NCBI GenBank assembly: GCA_963995505.1
Contig: OZ023195.1
Span: 806,001 to 870,000, forward strand
Length of the DNA: 64,000 bases
Direction of reading: 5' to 3'
Source of the DNA: Hypericum androsaemum
Lineage: Eukaryota; Streptophyta; Magnoliopsida; Malpighiales; Hypericaceae
Part shown: positions 44,705 through 54,392 of the stretch, piece after piece
Layout: each line of letters begins with the position of its first letter
Numbering within the stretch: position 1 is the first letter of the stretch
Program-made: the position numbers and the translations under genes
Notes under the pieces: generated by a model
Databases searched by the model: none
Told to the model about the DNA's origin: nothing
What the model saw: only the letters and a program-made list of their open reading frames with translations

Positions 44705-44714
44705 CCTATAAAAA
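44705..44714 (+). promoter_or_regulatory. TATA box of the 5' LTR
   Basis: CCCTATAAAAAGGG just after the G-box array. In the 3' LTR the equivalent bases (about 52549-52560) read TTTATGTAAAAAG and are no longer a TATA box. Confidence 0.7.
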
Positions 44715-45007
44715 GGGAAATCCGACTGAACTAAAATGGAATTCTCCCCACAACCACTCAAAAGAAGGGCAAAACTTTGGAATAGTTCCTGAGTTTTTAT
44801 CAGATTTTTAATAGAGGAAATCTCGTGACAATTATTTACGAATCTATTATAACGTGATCGTAATTTGACTAGCACGAAGACATAGTCGACCCGAACCTGT
44901 GGCCCTTTTGCTTCAACAATTAAGTAATTTATTATTAACGAATTAATTTGTAAATTAATCGAGTTTAATATATAATTACTCGTTAATTATATGTTAAAAC
45001 TATCAAT

Positions 45008-45019
45008 TGGTATTAGAGC
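45008..45019 (+). other. Primer-binding site
   Basis: TGGTATTAGAGC, one change from TGGTATCAGAGC, directly after the 5' LTR. Confidence 0.85.
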
Positions 45020-46164
45020 ATAGTTGAAACCATGATTTGATGATGATATGATGTTTTAATTCAAGTAAATATGTGATTTTTTGGGTTAAAATCGTATTAA
45101 TTATGATTTTATTAAAAATTACAATCTGTTGGACTTTAATGTAATTAATTTAGAACCAGTGAGACTAAATTGATTTTTTCCTAACCACGCGGGCAAATTC
45201 GCGCACGCGCAAAACCTTAATGTACCAATCTAAAATTTGACTGCTTACGTGGCACCTGACTGTCATGGACTTCGGTGCAATTTTTGAAAAACCTTCGAGA
45301 CTAAACAATAATTTGCCACATCAATTCAATCCCAAAGAACCATAATCGGGCGATTTTTTCCCAAATTGATTTTCGTCGGAAATCCAACAATTTCGACACC
45401 GGAGATAGATGATAATCGATTCTCCGGTGTGTCCTCGACGTCTCGATACCACTTTCGTGCATCGAGGTCGACGGAATCGAAAGAACGAAGCCGTCGACGC
45501 CGGAGAATTGCGAAAAGGAGAAGACAACGGCAACGGAAAACGGAGGCACGACGGCTCGCGAGGTGGCTACCGACGAGCTCGCGAGACCACGGCGAGTCGA
45601 TTGCGAGCGGTCTCGGTCGTCAGTTTGCCGTCTCTACGCCGTGGTCGTGGCCAGAGATTTTGTGCTCTTCGGTGTCGCGCGGGAGAAGAAAGAGAAATGG
45701 AAAAATCTGTGAGGGACAAAATCGTAATTTAGTAATTTTTTCCTGAAAATATTTATACTCGGGTCAAGAAAATAAAAAAAATCAGACGAATTGGCCTCGT
45801 TTCTTGGTTCGACCCAACCCGATTTATGATTAATTTTGACTTAAGTCAAAATTGGACTTAAAAATATTAGTTTTTCTCTTTTAATTGGATAAAATCAGTT
45901 TTTATTCAATTAAAATCTAATAAATTGATAAAAATTTGTGAAATTTTTGTCAATTAGGTTTATTAAAATTATAACGATATTTTTTTAATAAACTAAAAAA
46001 TATATATTTTGGAACGAGTTCCGAGATATGTTAAATTTAACTAAAATCACATGAATTGGTACATAGTATGATCATCAAAAGATTGAAAAATGAGTTTTTT
46101 TAATCCTATTTTGGGAGAATATGAGAATTAACCCGAAATAGACTTGCAATTGATACAAGATTCG
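45020..46164 (+). other. Copia leader with a GC-rich block
   Basis: Non-coding leader. 45360-45720 is GC-rich with CG-dense sequence and chance open frames on both strands (45366-45746 and others) that show no family motif. It may be captured host DNA. Confidence 0.4.
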
Positions 46165-46584
46165 ATGGCTACTGGAAAGAGGTATCTAAATTTTTGTGCA
46201 ACGGAACTTCGACAAAAGGTCCTGAAGCGCCGTTTACCGCTGCGAGTGCCTAAGGATGACATGTATGTCAACGTTGAGCATATCGAGGCTGTTCACCGGG
46301 AGATGCAAAACTGCATCTGGGCCGGCGGCTATAATTATAGAGAGGACTGGCCCTCCATGTTTCGAGACCTCCTGGTCACGCTGAAGATCCAAGAAGATAT
46401 GTGCATCTTCTGGGAACCCGAGATCAATACCCATAGAGATGCCCTTTATGGTCTGATCCACTACCTCGAGGAGAGGGGTCTTCTCAGAGAGATGATACCT
46501 CCTCCTGTCCTGGAGCTGCAAAGCGGTTTGGTCATGAACCGCTACCTCGCTAAGGGGTACTATTACAATTTTTTTCCGCTCTAG
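46165..46584 (+). CDS. Unidentified ORF upstream of gag in large copia
   Basis: 139 residues from an ATG in good context (TCGATGGCT) to TAG. Not recognised. Visible features: a basic N-terminus (KRYLNFCATELRQKVLKRRL), then a mixed helical-looking region with many acidic and aromatic residues (VEHIEAVHREMQNCIWAGGY, YREDWPSMFRDLLVTLKI, ALYGLIHYLEERGLL). No zinc knuckle, protease or membrane segment. It lies between the primer site and gag, where copia elements normally have only a short leader. It could be an element-specific accessory gene or a captured piece of a host gene. A short Pro/Ser-rich frame (46595-46746) follows. Confidence 0.5.
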   Translation: MATGKRYLNFCATELRQKVLKRRLPLRVPKDDMYVNVEHIEAVHREMQNCIWAGGYNYREDWPSMFRDLLVTLKIQEDMCIFWEPEINTHRDALYGLIHYLEERGLLREMIPPPVLELQSGLVMNRYLAKGYYYNFFPL

Positions 46585-46594
46585 GTCATCTGGA

Positions 46595-46746
46595 TTATGG
46601 ATATAATCCCAGTTCCGGTGGTGAACTTGGAACCTTCCTTCGGATCGTCCTTGCACCCGGTCCCCACAGGATCATCCTCGGCCCCGGATCCAGATATGTA
46701 TCTAGATTCTCCTACCGGATCGCCTGGACACCCGATCCCCATGTGA
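46595..46746 (+). other. Short Pro/Ser-rich open frame
   Basis: ATG to TGA, about 50 residues (MDIIPVPVVNLEPSFGSSLH, then HPVPTGSSSAPDPD-like sequence), directly after the preceding ORF. It may be the original continuation of that protein separated by a stop. No family recognised. Confidence 0.3.
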
Positions 46747-47118
46747 TTACATGTTATGTTTAACTGTCCCCATATATATATGTTATTTTTTGGAGAATTT
46801 TGTACAATAGGTTGAGACCTTGTCTGAGTTTTTTATGTGCATGTAAACTCAGAATGTACAAATGCATATGTGATGCATGTAATTAAACAAAGATGTTTGT
46901 TTAGTTGCTACAACTTGAGTTTACTATCGACGAACTTTAAACTGTTGAAGTTTAAAATTAATACTTGAACGGTGAGGAGAAGTATGCATGCGACCCACTT
47001 CGATTTTGAGGTTAATCAAGGACTTCGTATCGTTAAAAGTTATGAGTGTTTAGTAAATTAAATCATATAACCAAATCAAATTTCTAATATGTTCTCGTAT
47101 TAAAAATTCCCTATAGAG

Positions 47119-47826
47119 ATGTCAGTTGCTTCTAGATCTATCATAGCTGAGTTAAACCGTGAGTTGAAACTCAACGGTGAAAACTATGAGAACTGGAGCA
47201 TGAAAATCCAATATGTGCTTGAGGAACAAGAAGTTCTTGAGCATATACATGTGATAATGGATGAGTCTGATGAAGGCACAACTTCTCAACATAAGCGAGA
47301 CAAAAAAGCTTATGTTATTTGGAAGAAAAAGAATACTACTGCCCGATTGATTTTGTTGAGTTCGATGATGGATGATGTCACCTGATAATTTCGCGTGTAT
47401 GACAATACGAAAGAGTTATGGGACGCTCTCAAACAAAATTTTGGAAAGCTTTCAGTGTCAAAGCTGCGTACTTTGACCATAAGGTTTGACACCTTTAAGA
47501 AGCGTCTGGAGATTGCCATGAGGAAACACTTGAGAGTGATGTCTAATATGATTAGTGAATTGGCAGAGGCTAGTCACATACTTAGCAACGAGCAGCAGAT
47601 TCACGCTATCATCCGTTCCCTACCACCAAGTTGGGAACAGATGAAGATGAATCTTACCCATTCTGACCATTTGGTAACATTTAATGATGTTGTCAGACAC
47701 CTTGAGCTGGAGGAAGATCGTCTCCTAGCTATGAAATCTCACCCTGAAGCCCATTCGACTAGTTCAACTGGGAGTAGTGGGAAAAAGAAGAAAGGTAAAG
47801 GGAGGGTAAGCATAAGGAAACTCTAA
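47119..47826 (+). pseudogene. Copia Gag
   Basis: ATG at 47119. The N-terminal part has LNGENYENWSMKIQYVLEEQ (residues about 18-37) and runs to a TGA at 47383. The frame resumes as RVYDNTKELWDALKQNFG, KLRTLTIRFDTFK, ELAEASHILSNEQQIHAIIR SLP and HLELEEDRLLAMK, ending in a Lys/Ser-rich tail. These are the Gag (UBN2-type) signatures of copia capsid proteins. One in-frame stop and the separation from the zinc knuckle (next frame, 47897) show it is broken. Confidence 0.88.
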
Positions 47827-47896
47827 AGGCTGAAAACCTATGAACCAAGTCAGATGGCTCCAAGGCTAAAAAAAAAAGCGGTTTAACATTTCAAAA

Positions 47897-49252
47897 GTGA
47901 AATATTTCAACTGTCAACAGAAGGGACATTTTGCAAAAGATTGCAAGATGCCCAGGCAGGTACACCTAAACTCAAGTGTGAGTAAGTTGTACGTATCATC
48001 TTGTACCCTTCTAATTGAATCACATTCTATGTGGGTAATTGATTCAGCAGCGACAGACCATGTAGCTAAAGACCGTTGTTCGTTCGTTGAATACAGGTGG
48101 TTGTCAACTGGAGCAAAATCTATTTTTGTCGGTAATAACTCGTGCGTAGATGTAAAAGGCCTGGACACTTATAAATTGCACCTTCGTGATGGTCGTGCCC
48201 TTTTTTTACATGACGTGTTGTTTGCTCCAGACATTCAAAGAAACCTGATCTCAGTTTTGGCCTTAATGTCTTTAGGTTTTAAGTTGTCGTTTAAGGACGA
48301 TATTGTTATATTGTATTTGGATGATGCCTATTTTGGCCTTGGATATATATCGAAAATTTTTTTGATTCCGGATATTGATCCTTGTAAAAAAATTTCTTTA
48401 GTCACTAGTTCAAACGCATCGGAAGATGATATTAAACTGTGGCATTCTAGACTAGGCCATATCGATCAGGATTATTTAAACCGTCTAGCTAAGGCAGGAC
48501 TACTGGAAAATGTAGAGAAATCTATATTACCCAGATGCGTATCATGTCTAGAAGAGAAAAGCACAAGGAAATCTTTCGGTACTGGGGCTAGAGACGAATT
48601 TCTACTACAATTAGTCCATTCCGACATCTGTGGTCCAATGAACGTGAGGGCAAGGCATGGAGCATATTACTTCATCACCTTCATTGACAACTATACTAGA
48701 TATGGTTTGATATACCTGATTTCTCACAAGTCTGAAGCCTTAAACTACTTCATGACGTACATGCATTTTGTTGAGAATCAGAAGGATAGAAAGATAACGG
48801 TCTTACGAACTGATCGTGGCCGTAAATATCTTTTAGATGAGTTCAAAGCTCTATGCATTAAAAAAGGGATTGAACATCAGTTGTCCATTCCCTATACACC
48901 CCAGCAAAATGGGGTTGCTGAAAGAAGGAATAGAAACCTTCTTGACATGGTTAGATCGATGATGGCAGAGGCCAATTTGCCTATATCATTCTATGGAGAT
49001 ACGCTCCTGACTACCACATACGTTCTAAACCGTGTTCCCTCCAAGTCTGTTACAGCCACTCCTTATAAAATGTGGACAGATCGGAAGCCCGATCTATCCT
49101 ATTTTAAGCCATGGAGGTGTGCATCCTATGTCCATTCTACCTCAAGTACTTTCGGTAAACTAAGACCAAGAGGTAGAAAAAGTATATTTATAAGATACCC
49201 AGAGGTATCTAAAGGTACGTGTTCGTGGGTGAACTGGACGATGGACATGTAA
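47897..49252 (+). pseudogene. Copia pol N-half: zinc knuckle, protease, integrase
   Basis: 451-residue open stretch. The CCHC knuckle (CQQKGHFAKDC) comes first. The protease motif WVIDSAATDHV has Ala where the active site DSGA/DTGA has Gly, which should weaken it. GAG-pre-integrase LWHSRLGHIDQDYL follows. The integrase has HSDICGP, RTDRGRKY (usually DRGGEY) and NGVAERRN, so the D, D and E of the catalytic triad are kept. It ends prematurely after YFKPWRCASYVHS and KSIFIRYP. About 49260-49890 continues the linker with stops and contains 49303-49551 (a Ser/Glu-rich integrase tail). Inactive overall. Confidence 0.88.
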
Positions 49253-49893
49253 CAAAATTTGAATCACGTGATGCCACTTTTTTTTAGAATGAATTTCCAA
49301 GATTGAGAGAAGTTAGTAATGACCTTACCCTTTATGAGACAGATGAACCAGAATCATCTGGATCACTTCTTCCGAGTGGGAGAATTGAGGAGAAATATAG
49401 AGATTTTTCAACTCAAAATGACCCAGAATGTCGTGATCTGAGTCATGAAAGGGAGGTAATTCTTTATTCCAGTGGGAGTACGGTATTTTCACCCAGTGGG
49501 AGTGCGATTCCTGGATATGATGAATATATCAGAGATGTTTATCAAAAGTAGGAATACCATAGGTCTAGCAGAACTAGCATACCACGCCGACGATTTGACA
49601 TCGAAGGCGAGGCTAATACATTCTTAGTATCACTAAAGAAATTTGGTGGTCCAAGTAAAATTCTTCTAGCCATCCTGCAGGATGAAGATGAGCCAAAGAA
49701 TGTATCTGGAGCTTTGTCATCTCTAAAACGAACTGAATGGATAAATGTAATGGAGGAAAAAATGTCTTTCACGATCAAAAACCAGGTTTAGAATCTGGTC
49801 GACCTACCTAGGGGGCATAGAAAAATTAGAAATAAGTGGATTCTCAAAATTAATCGCAATGCAGATGGCAGTATCGAAAGATACAAATCGCGT

Positions 49894-51258
49894 TTGGTTG
49901 CCCAAGGGTTCAAACAACAGGCTGGGATAGACTATGAGGAGACTTTTGCACCTGTTGTTAGATTTATATCAATTAGGATCATTTTAGCTATGGTTGCTAA
50001 CATGAATCTAGAATTATATCAAATAGATGTAAAGACTGCTTTTCTCCATAAAGAATTGAATGAAGAAATCTATATGATTCAGCCTAAGGGCTATATTCAA
50101 AAAGACTGCAAACACAAAGTTTACAAATTGAATAGATCAATTTATGGCCTTAAGCAGTCGTCTAGACAGTGGTATATTCGCTTTCATAATACGATCACGG
50201 GGGATGATTTTATAATGATAGAAGAAGATCACTGCGTGTATGTTAAGCGATCAGGAAAGAAGTTTGTCATCATCACTTTGTATGTTGATGACATACTTTT
50301 AGGTAGAAATGACATGGGATTTCTTGTCAAAATCAAAGATTGGTTATCTTCCAACTTTGAAATGAAAGACATGGGTGAAGCAGATTACATACTCGGAATT
50401 AAGATTTTGAAGAATCGTTCGAAAAGGATAGTGTCTCTTTCACGAGAGACATATATTCGCAAAGTAGTAGAACGTTACAAATATGATCACAGTAACCCAA
50501 AGTACGTTCCATTGGTTAAAGGTTATAATTTGTGTAAGGACATGTGCCCAAAAATAGTTAAACAACGTGGGAACATGGAGAAGATTCCTTACGCCAAAGC
50601 AGTTGGATGCCTGATGTACGCAATGTTGTGTACCAGACCTGATATTTGCTATGCTATTGGGATAGCAAGTAAATATCAGTTTGATCCAGGCAGTGCTCAC
50701 TGGAAGGCTGTCAAAAAGATTTTGAAATATTTGAACACCACTGCAGAATACTCCTTGTGCTATCAAGGGCGTGACCTGATACTGAGTGGCTACACTGATG
50801 TTGATTGGGGAGGCGACGTGGACAAGAAAAAGTCTAGATCTGGATTCATTTTCTTGTTAGGCGGGGGTGCTATCTCATAGAGCAGTAAGAAGCAAACCTG
50901 TGTATCCCTGTCAACAATGGAAGCGGAATACGTAGCTTCAGCTCATCCTGCACTAGAAGTGGTATAGTTGAAGAGATTCTTAAGCCATCTCTCCCTGATC
51001 AACTCAACGGAACTCGTGAGTCTATTCTGCGACAATCAGACAGCTATAACCTATTCTAAGGATCCTAGATTCCATAGCAGGACTAAGCATATAAATATTA
51101 AATTTTACTTTGTTAGAAGTTTAGTAAAATATAAAGAACGGTGTATGAAATACATATCTACACAAGATATGGTCACAGATCCGATGACTAAAGCATTACC
51201 TCGAGAAATGTTCGAGAAGCATGTTAAGTCACTGAGTTTACGACGGTTTCATTTGTAA
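49894..51258 (+). pseudogene. Copia pol C-half: reverse transcriptase and RNase H
   Basis: The RT begins slightly upstream (KWILKINRNADGSIERYKSR, about 49835) and continues in 49894-50880: VAQGFKQQAGIDYEETFAPV, IDVKTAFLHKELNEEIYM, YGLKQSSRQWY, then LYVDDILLG with catalytic DD (about 50280-50305). RNase H follows with TDVDWGGDVD and SGFIFLLGG. A TAG at 50878 replaces the Trp of AISW. The RNase H end (50880-51258) shows TMEAEYVASAHPALEVV, CDNQTAI, the TKHIN motif and TDPMTKALP. Order and motifs are those of Ty1/copia. Only two or three stops interrupt it, so it is moderately old. Confidence 0.9.
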
Positions 51259-52197
51259 TCCAATTAGTTAGAATAAAGGAGTTTTATTTGACAATATGAG
51301 TTATTTATGAAACATGTCGGACAGAGAAGTAGCCCACTCACACGGGTGTTTACCTCATTATGAGTCAAGAAGTTGATTCCTAGATGAGATGAGGCAGTTA
51401 TTGAACATAAGTGCATGTTCTATGACGGAATGCCGTCTTGCTCAAGAGCAAGTTTTCTTATGGGATGCAGGAATAAGTTGCTGCATTTGGATTTTCTACA
51501 ATCCATATGATAAGATATAAGTAGAACTTATCATACTGTATGTCCTATTAGCCTAGAGTTAAGCTAAGGCTGACACTCTAGTATGGTGTTAAATGACATG
51601 TGTTCCTTTAAAAAAGAATATACACTGTAACACGTGATCAGTACCATGTGTGCTAATCGACCACTGGATGGGATGAAAATATTGAGTGATTTCACAATCC
51701 CTGGTGTGAGACCAATTTTTGAGAACTGTGATTCCCGAAACCTACCCTTAAGATCATAAACGTATTCCGGAAGTATAGTCCAGTTCTGCTAACTTGGAAA
51801 GTTCATGAAAATATTATGGCATAGCAATTCGACCTGGCAGGGCTGACCAGAAAAGTAGGCTGTATCATTATGAAAAGAATATAGTTAAGGGAGAAGGAAC
51901 TATGTTCATCACATTCTGAGTTTCGTGGTTCAAGTGCACCAATTGTATTGAAAAGTACAATAGTGAACCCGAATATAATTGTTTGAAATCACTAATGTTA
52001 ACAATGGAATGTGACATGAGTCCTGGGATAATAGCATGCATTATACAAAAAGGTTGTCGAGATGCTATTATTCAAGTAGCTTGAGTGTCCGTGCTCTAGA
52101 ATTTGGCTTAACACACTCGACGTGTGCTGGTCGCACAAAATCCTTTAAAAAAAATTTGATAGCTATTGATCAAAGTCAATAATAATTGACTGGGAGA
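51259..52197 (+). other. Copia 3' non-coding region and purine tract
   Basis: 0.93 kb without a coding frame between RNase H and the 3' LTR, unusually long. ACTGGGAGA at 52189-52197 is the polypurine tract next to the LTR. Confidence 0.55.
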
Positions 52198-52852
52198 TGT
52201 TGGACCTGTTAGGCCCAATCAGGCAATTATTATTGTGCCTAATTGGGCCCAGGCCCATCAGGCCCAATTATTGGGCTGAACGGGTCGGTCAACCCGTGTT
52301 GACCGGCCCCGGGGCCACGTCAGCTACCACGCGGGCTGCGTGGCCCAACCAGACGGTGCCACATCAGCGTGACGTGGTACTAATGTAGTTGTCGCCAGAG
52401 TTAGCGGCCCACGCGGCACATTGTCGTGCTGCCACGTGGCAAAGCTGGAGGTAGCTTTGCCACGTGGCGGACATGCGCCCCAGAAGTGCCACGGGCAGCC
52501 ATGCGCGCCACGTGGTGTGCCACGTGGCGCGTTCTGATTGGCCGAATTTTTATGTAAAAAGAAAAATCTGGCTGAACTAAAATGGAATTCTTCCCACAAC
52601 CACTCAAAAGAAAGGCAAAACTTTGGAATAGTCCCTGAGTTTTGATCAGATTTTCAATAGAGGAAATCTCATGAAAGTCAATTACGAATCTATTATAACG
52701 TGATCGTAATTCGACTGGCACGAAGACATAGTCGATCCGAACCTGTGGACCTCTTACTTCAACAAGTAAGTGATTTATTATTAACAAATTAGTTTGTTAA
52801 TTAATCGGGTTTAACATATAATTACTCATTAATTACACGTTAAAAATCACAA
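52198..52852 (+). repeat. 3' LTR of large copia
   Basis: Starts TGTTGGACCTGTTAGGCCC and ends AAAAATCACAA. It is about 80 bp longer than the 5' LTR: an extra block near 52258-52320 and a hairpin insertion at about 52431-52468. Several G-boxes are kept and others mutated (CACGCG, CACGGG). The ending CAA rather than CA leaves the exact last base uncertain. Confidence 0.85.
52431..52468. repeat. Perfect 16-bp inverted repeat with two G-boxes
   Basis: GCCACGTGGCAAAGCT, a 6-nt loop, then its exact complement AGCTTTGCCACGTGGC. Present in the 3' LTR only; the 5' LTR has a single G-box here. Confidence 0.8.
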
Positions 52853-52857
52853 GTAAT
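52853..52857. repeat. Large copia target duplication, right
   Basis: GTAAT, matches 44431-44435. Confidence 0.75.
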
Positions 52858-52879
52858 TGTGGCCACTTAAGCCAATAGC

Positions 52880-53410
52880 GACTTCATTTCGCATAAAAAA
52901 TCTAACATGACAAGACATATATTCGGTATATGTACTCGTTATGTGATAATTTTTTTTTAAAGTTAGACCCATTTGATATTTTTTAGATCATCGATTTTGA
53001 AAGCAAAATCGACCATACCACAAGATAATCATCCATAGTTTGAATAATCGATCATACATTTTCCCTAAATTTGTACATAGTTTAGATGGCCTGGGCAAAT
53101 AACTAATGGTGTTATACAAATTTTCATCCATTTGACAATTTATATTCTAATCTACAACTTGTATCCTCCTAATTACTAAGTTATTTGAATACTGTATTGG
53201 GCATTTTTTCATGACTAAAATGATCCCCTAACAAAATTTAAATTCTTTTGATTCACTCTGTGAATTGTACAAATATGATATATCGACATTTTCGAGAGAT
53301 AATTCACCAATTGTAAGTATTTTTTTGGAGACATTTTCCTCTAATTCTATAGCTTATGTGCGTAATATAAATTAACGTAAATTTCTTAACCAAAACAAAA
53401 GAAAATAAAA
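52880..53410. repeat. Duplicated upstream region, copy B
   Basis: Diverged copy of 40895-41384. At the position of the acidic ORF start (ATGAAAGGCTCA) this copy reads ATAAAGGGTAGG, so the start codon is lost and no repeat coding sequence follows. Confidence 0.75.
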
Positions 53411-53685
53411 AATAAAGGGTAGGGAAAAGATTGTTCTTGTCCAAATCGAAATGCTAAAAAGAACCTGCAACTAATACCAAAGGGCAGATCTTGTCTTGTC
53501 TTTAATGTGTACCTATATAACTAAAAAAAATCAGTTCAAAAAAATAATAACTGAAAAAAGATTAGTTTAAATTATCAAAAAAAAAGAAGAAGATTAATTT
53601 ACCTTTTTTAGTTTTTAGTTTTTACTTTTTACTCGAAGCGTATCTATCCAACTTAAAAAAATGCATCGCTTGAATAGAATGCATC
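53411..53685. other. Spacer with a 14-bp tandem repeat
   Basis: AT-rich. AATGCATCGCTTGA-type unit occurs twice at about 53660-53693. Confidence 0.35.
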
Positions 53686-54120
53686 GCTTGAATGTTTGGG
53701 ATTCTTTATGCCCACTTTGCTGGGATGTTGACGAGTCTGCCTGTCAACTTTTGCTCCATTGCAAGATTGTTTGGTATCTCTGGAATTCCTACACAAAGAA
53801 CCTGGGGTGTTTTGGTGTGTAGGTAACGACATGACAATTTCTTTGTCTTGCTGGATGAATCTGTTAAGCGGAGGTAAGCAAAAGAAGGTGTGGTTCATAC
53901 TTTTTGGTGCGATTTCATTGTCTATTTAGAATACTCGCAACAAGGTGATTTTTGAAAGTGCAAGTATTGGCCACATGCTTCTTCGCCATACCACTATCTT
54001 AAAGGTTAGAGAATGGTTTGTTTGGTCGGGTTGCTCCGCCTCTGTGGGTGGACAAGACGTTCTGCTTTTGCTAGACTCCTTCCGGTAAACTTTTGGTGAT
54101 TCTGATGTAACTCCGAGAAC
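53686..54120 (+). mobile_element. LINE-type zinc-binding domain remnant
   Basis: Translation gives DSLCPLCWDVDESACQLLLHC, then KIVWYLWNSY (about 53700-53790). This is the zinc-binding RT-associated domain that sits between RT and RNase H in plant LINEs. It is followed in shifted frames by VWFILFGAIS and NTRNKVIFESASI. Several frameshifts; RT and RNase H are absent. A decayed fragment. Confidence 0.65.
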
Positions 54121-54130
54121 TTTTGCTCAC

Positions 54131-54382
54131 CAACTTGCACGTTTGTGTTTTGTACAGTTACATGTTCATAATATAATGATTTACTTATATATAAAAAACC
54201 CGACTTAAAAAAATTAGTTTGCCTGTGTTAATGGCAAAGGGCAAAACAGTCAAATAACAAATAACAAAGGACATCCAAATTGGAAACCTAAACCTTAGTA
54301 CAAAGTACAAACCCCCACCCACGCCTCCCTTCAACCCCAACCTCCTCCTCCTCTCTCTCTCTCCCCAACTTGCACGTTTGTG
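54131..54382. repeat. 17-bp direct repeat bracketing the CARB promoter
   Basis: CAACTTGCACGTTTGTG occurs at 54131-54147 and at 54366-54382. The second copy lies in the CARB leader, 10 bp before its ATG. The 218 bp between have no poly(A) and include a CT-rich tract (54343-54365). Confidence 0.8.
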
Positions 54383-54392
54383 AAGAAGAAAG

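Larger units (their letters stand above)
44436..45005 (+). repeat. 5' LTR of large copia
   Basis: Starts TGTTAGACCTGCTAGGCCC and ends AAAACTATCA. Near the start is a 13-bp inverted repeat (GCCCAATCAGGCA / TGCCTGATTGGGC). It contains a G-box cluster and a TATA box (see separate entries). It aligns to 52198-52852. Confidence 0.88.
44436..52852 (+). mobile_element. Large Ty1/copia element (8.4 kb) with TSD
   Basis: 5' LTR 44436-45005, primer site 45008-45019, a 2.1-kb stretch before gag containing an extra ORF, gag 47119-47826, pol to 51258, a 0.93-kb non-coding stretch, 3' LTR 52198-52852, and flanking GTAAT duplications. It is larger than a usual 5-6 kb copia because of the long regions on both sides of gag-pol. 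Scattered stops make it inactive. Confidence 0.88.

Noticed and set aside
45366..45746. Arg-rich open frame in the copia leader
   Set aside because: Several overlapping frames on both strands in a CG-dense block, with no motif. Treated as non-coding leader.
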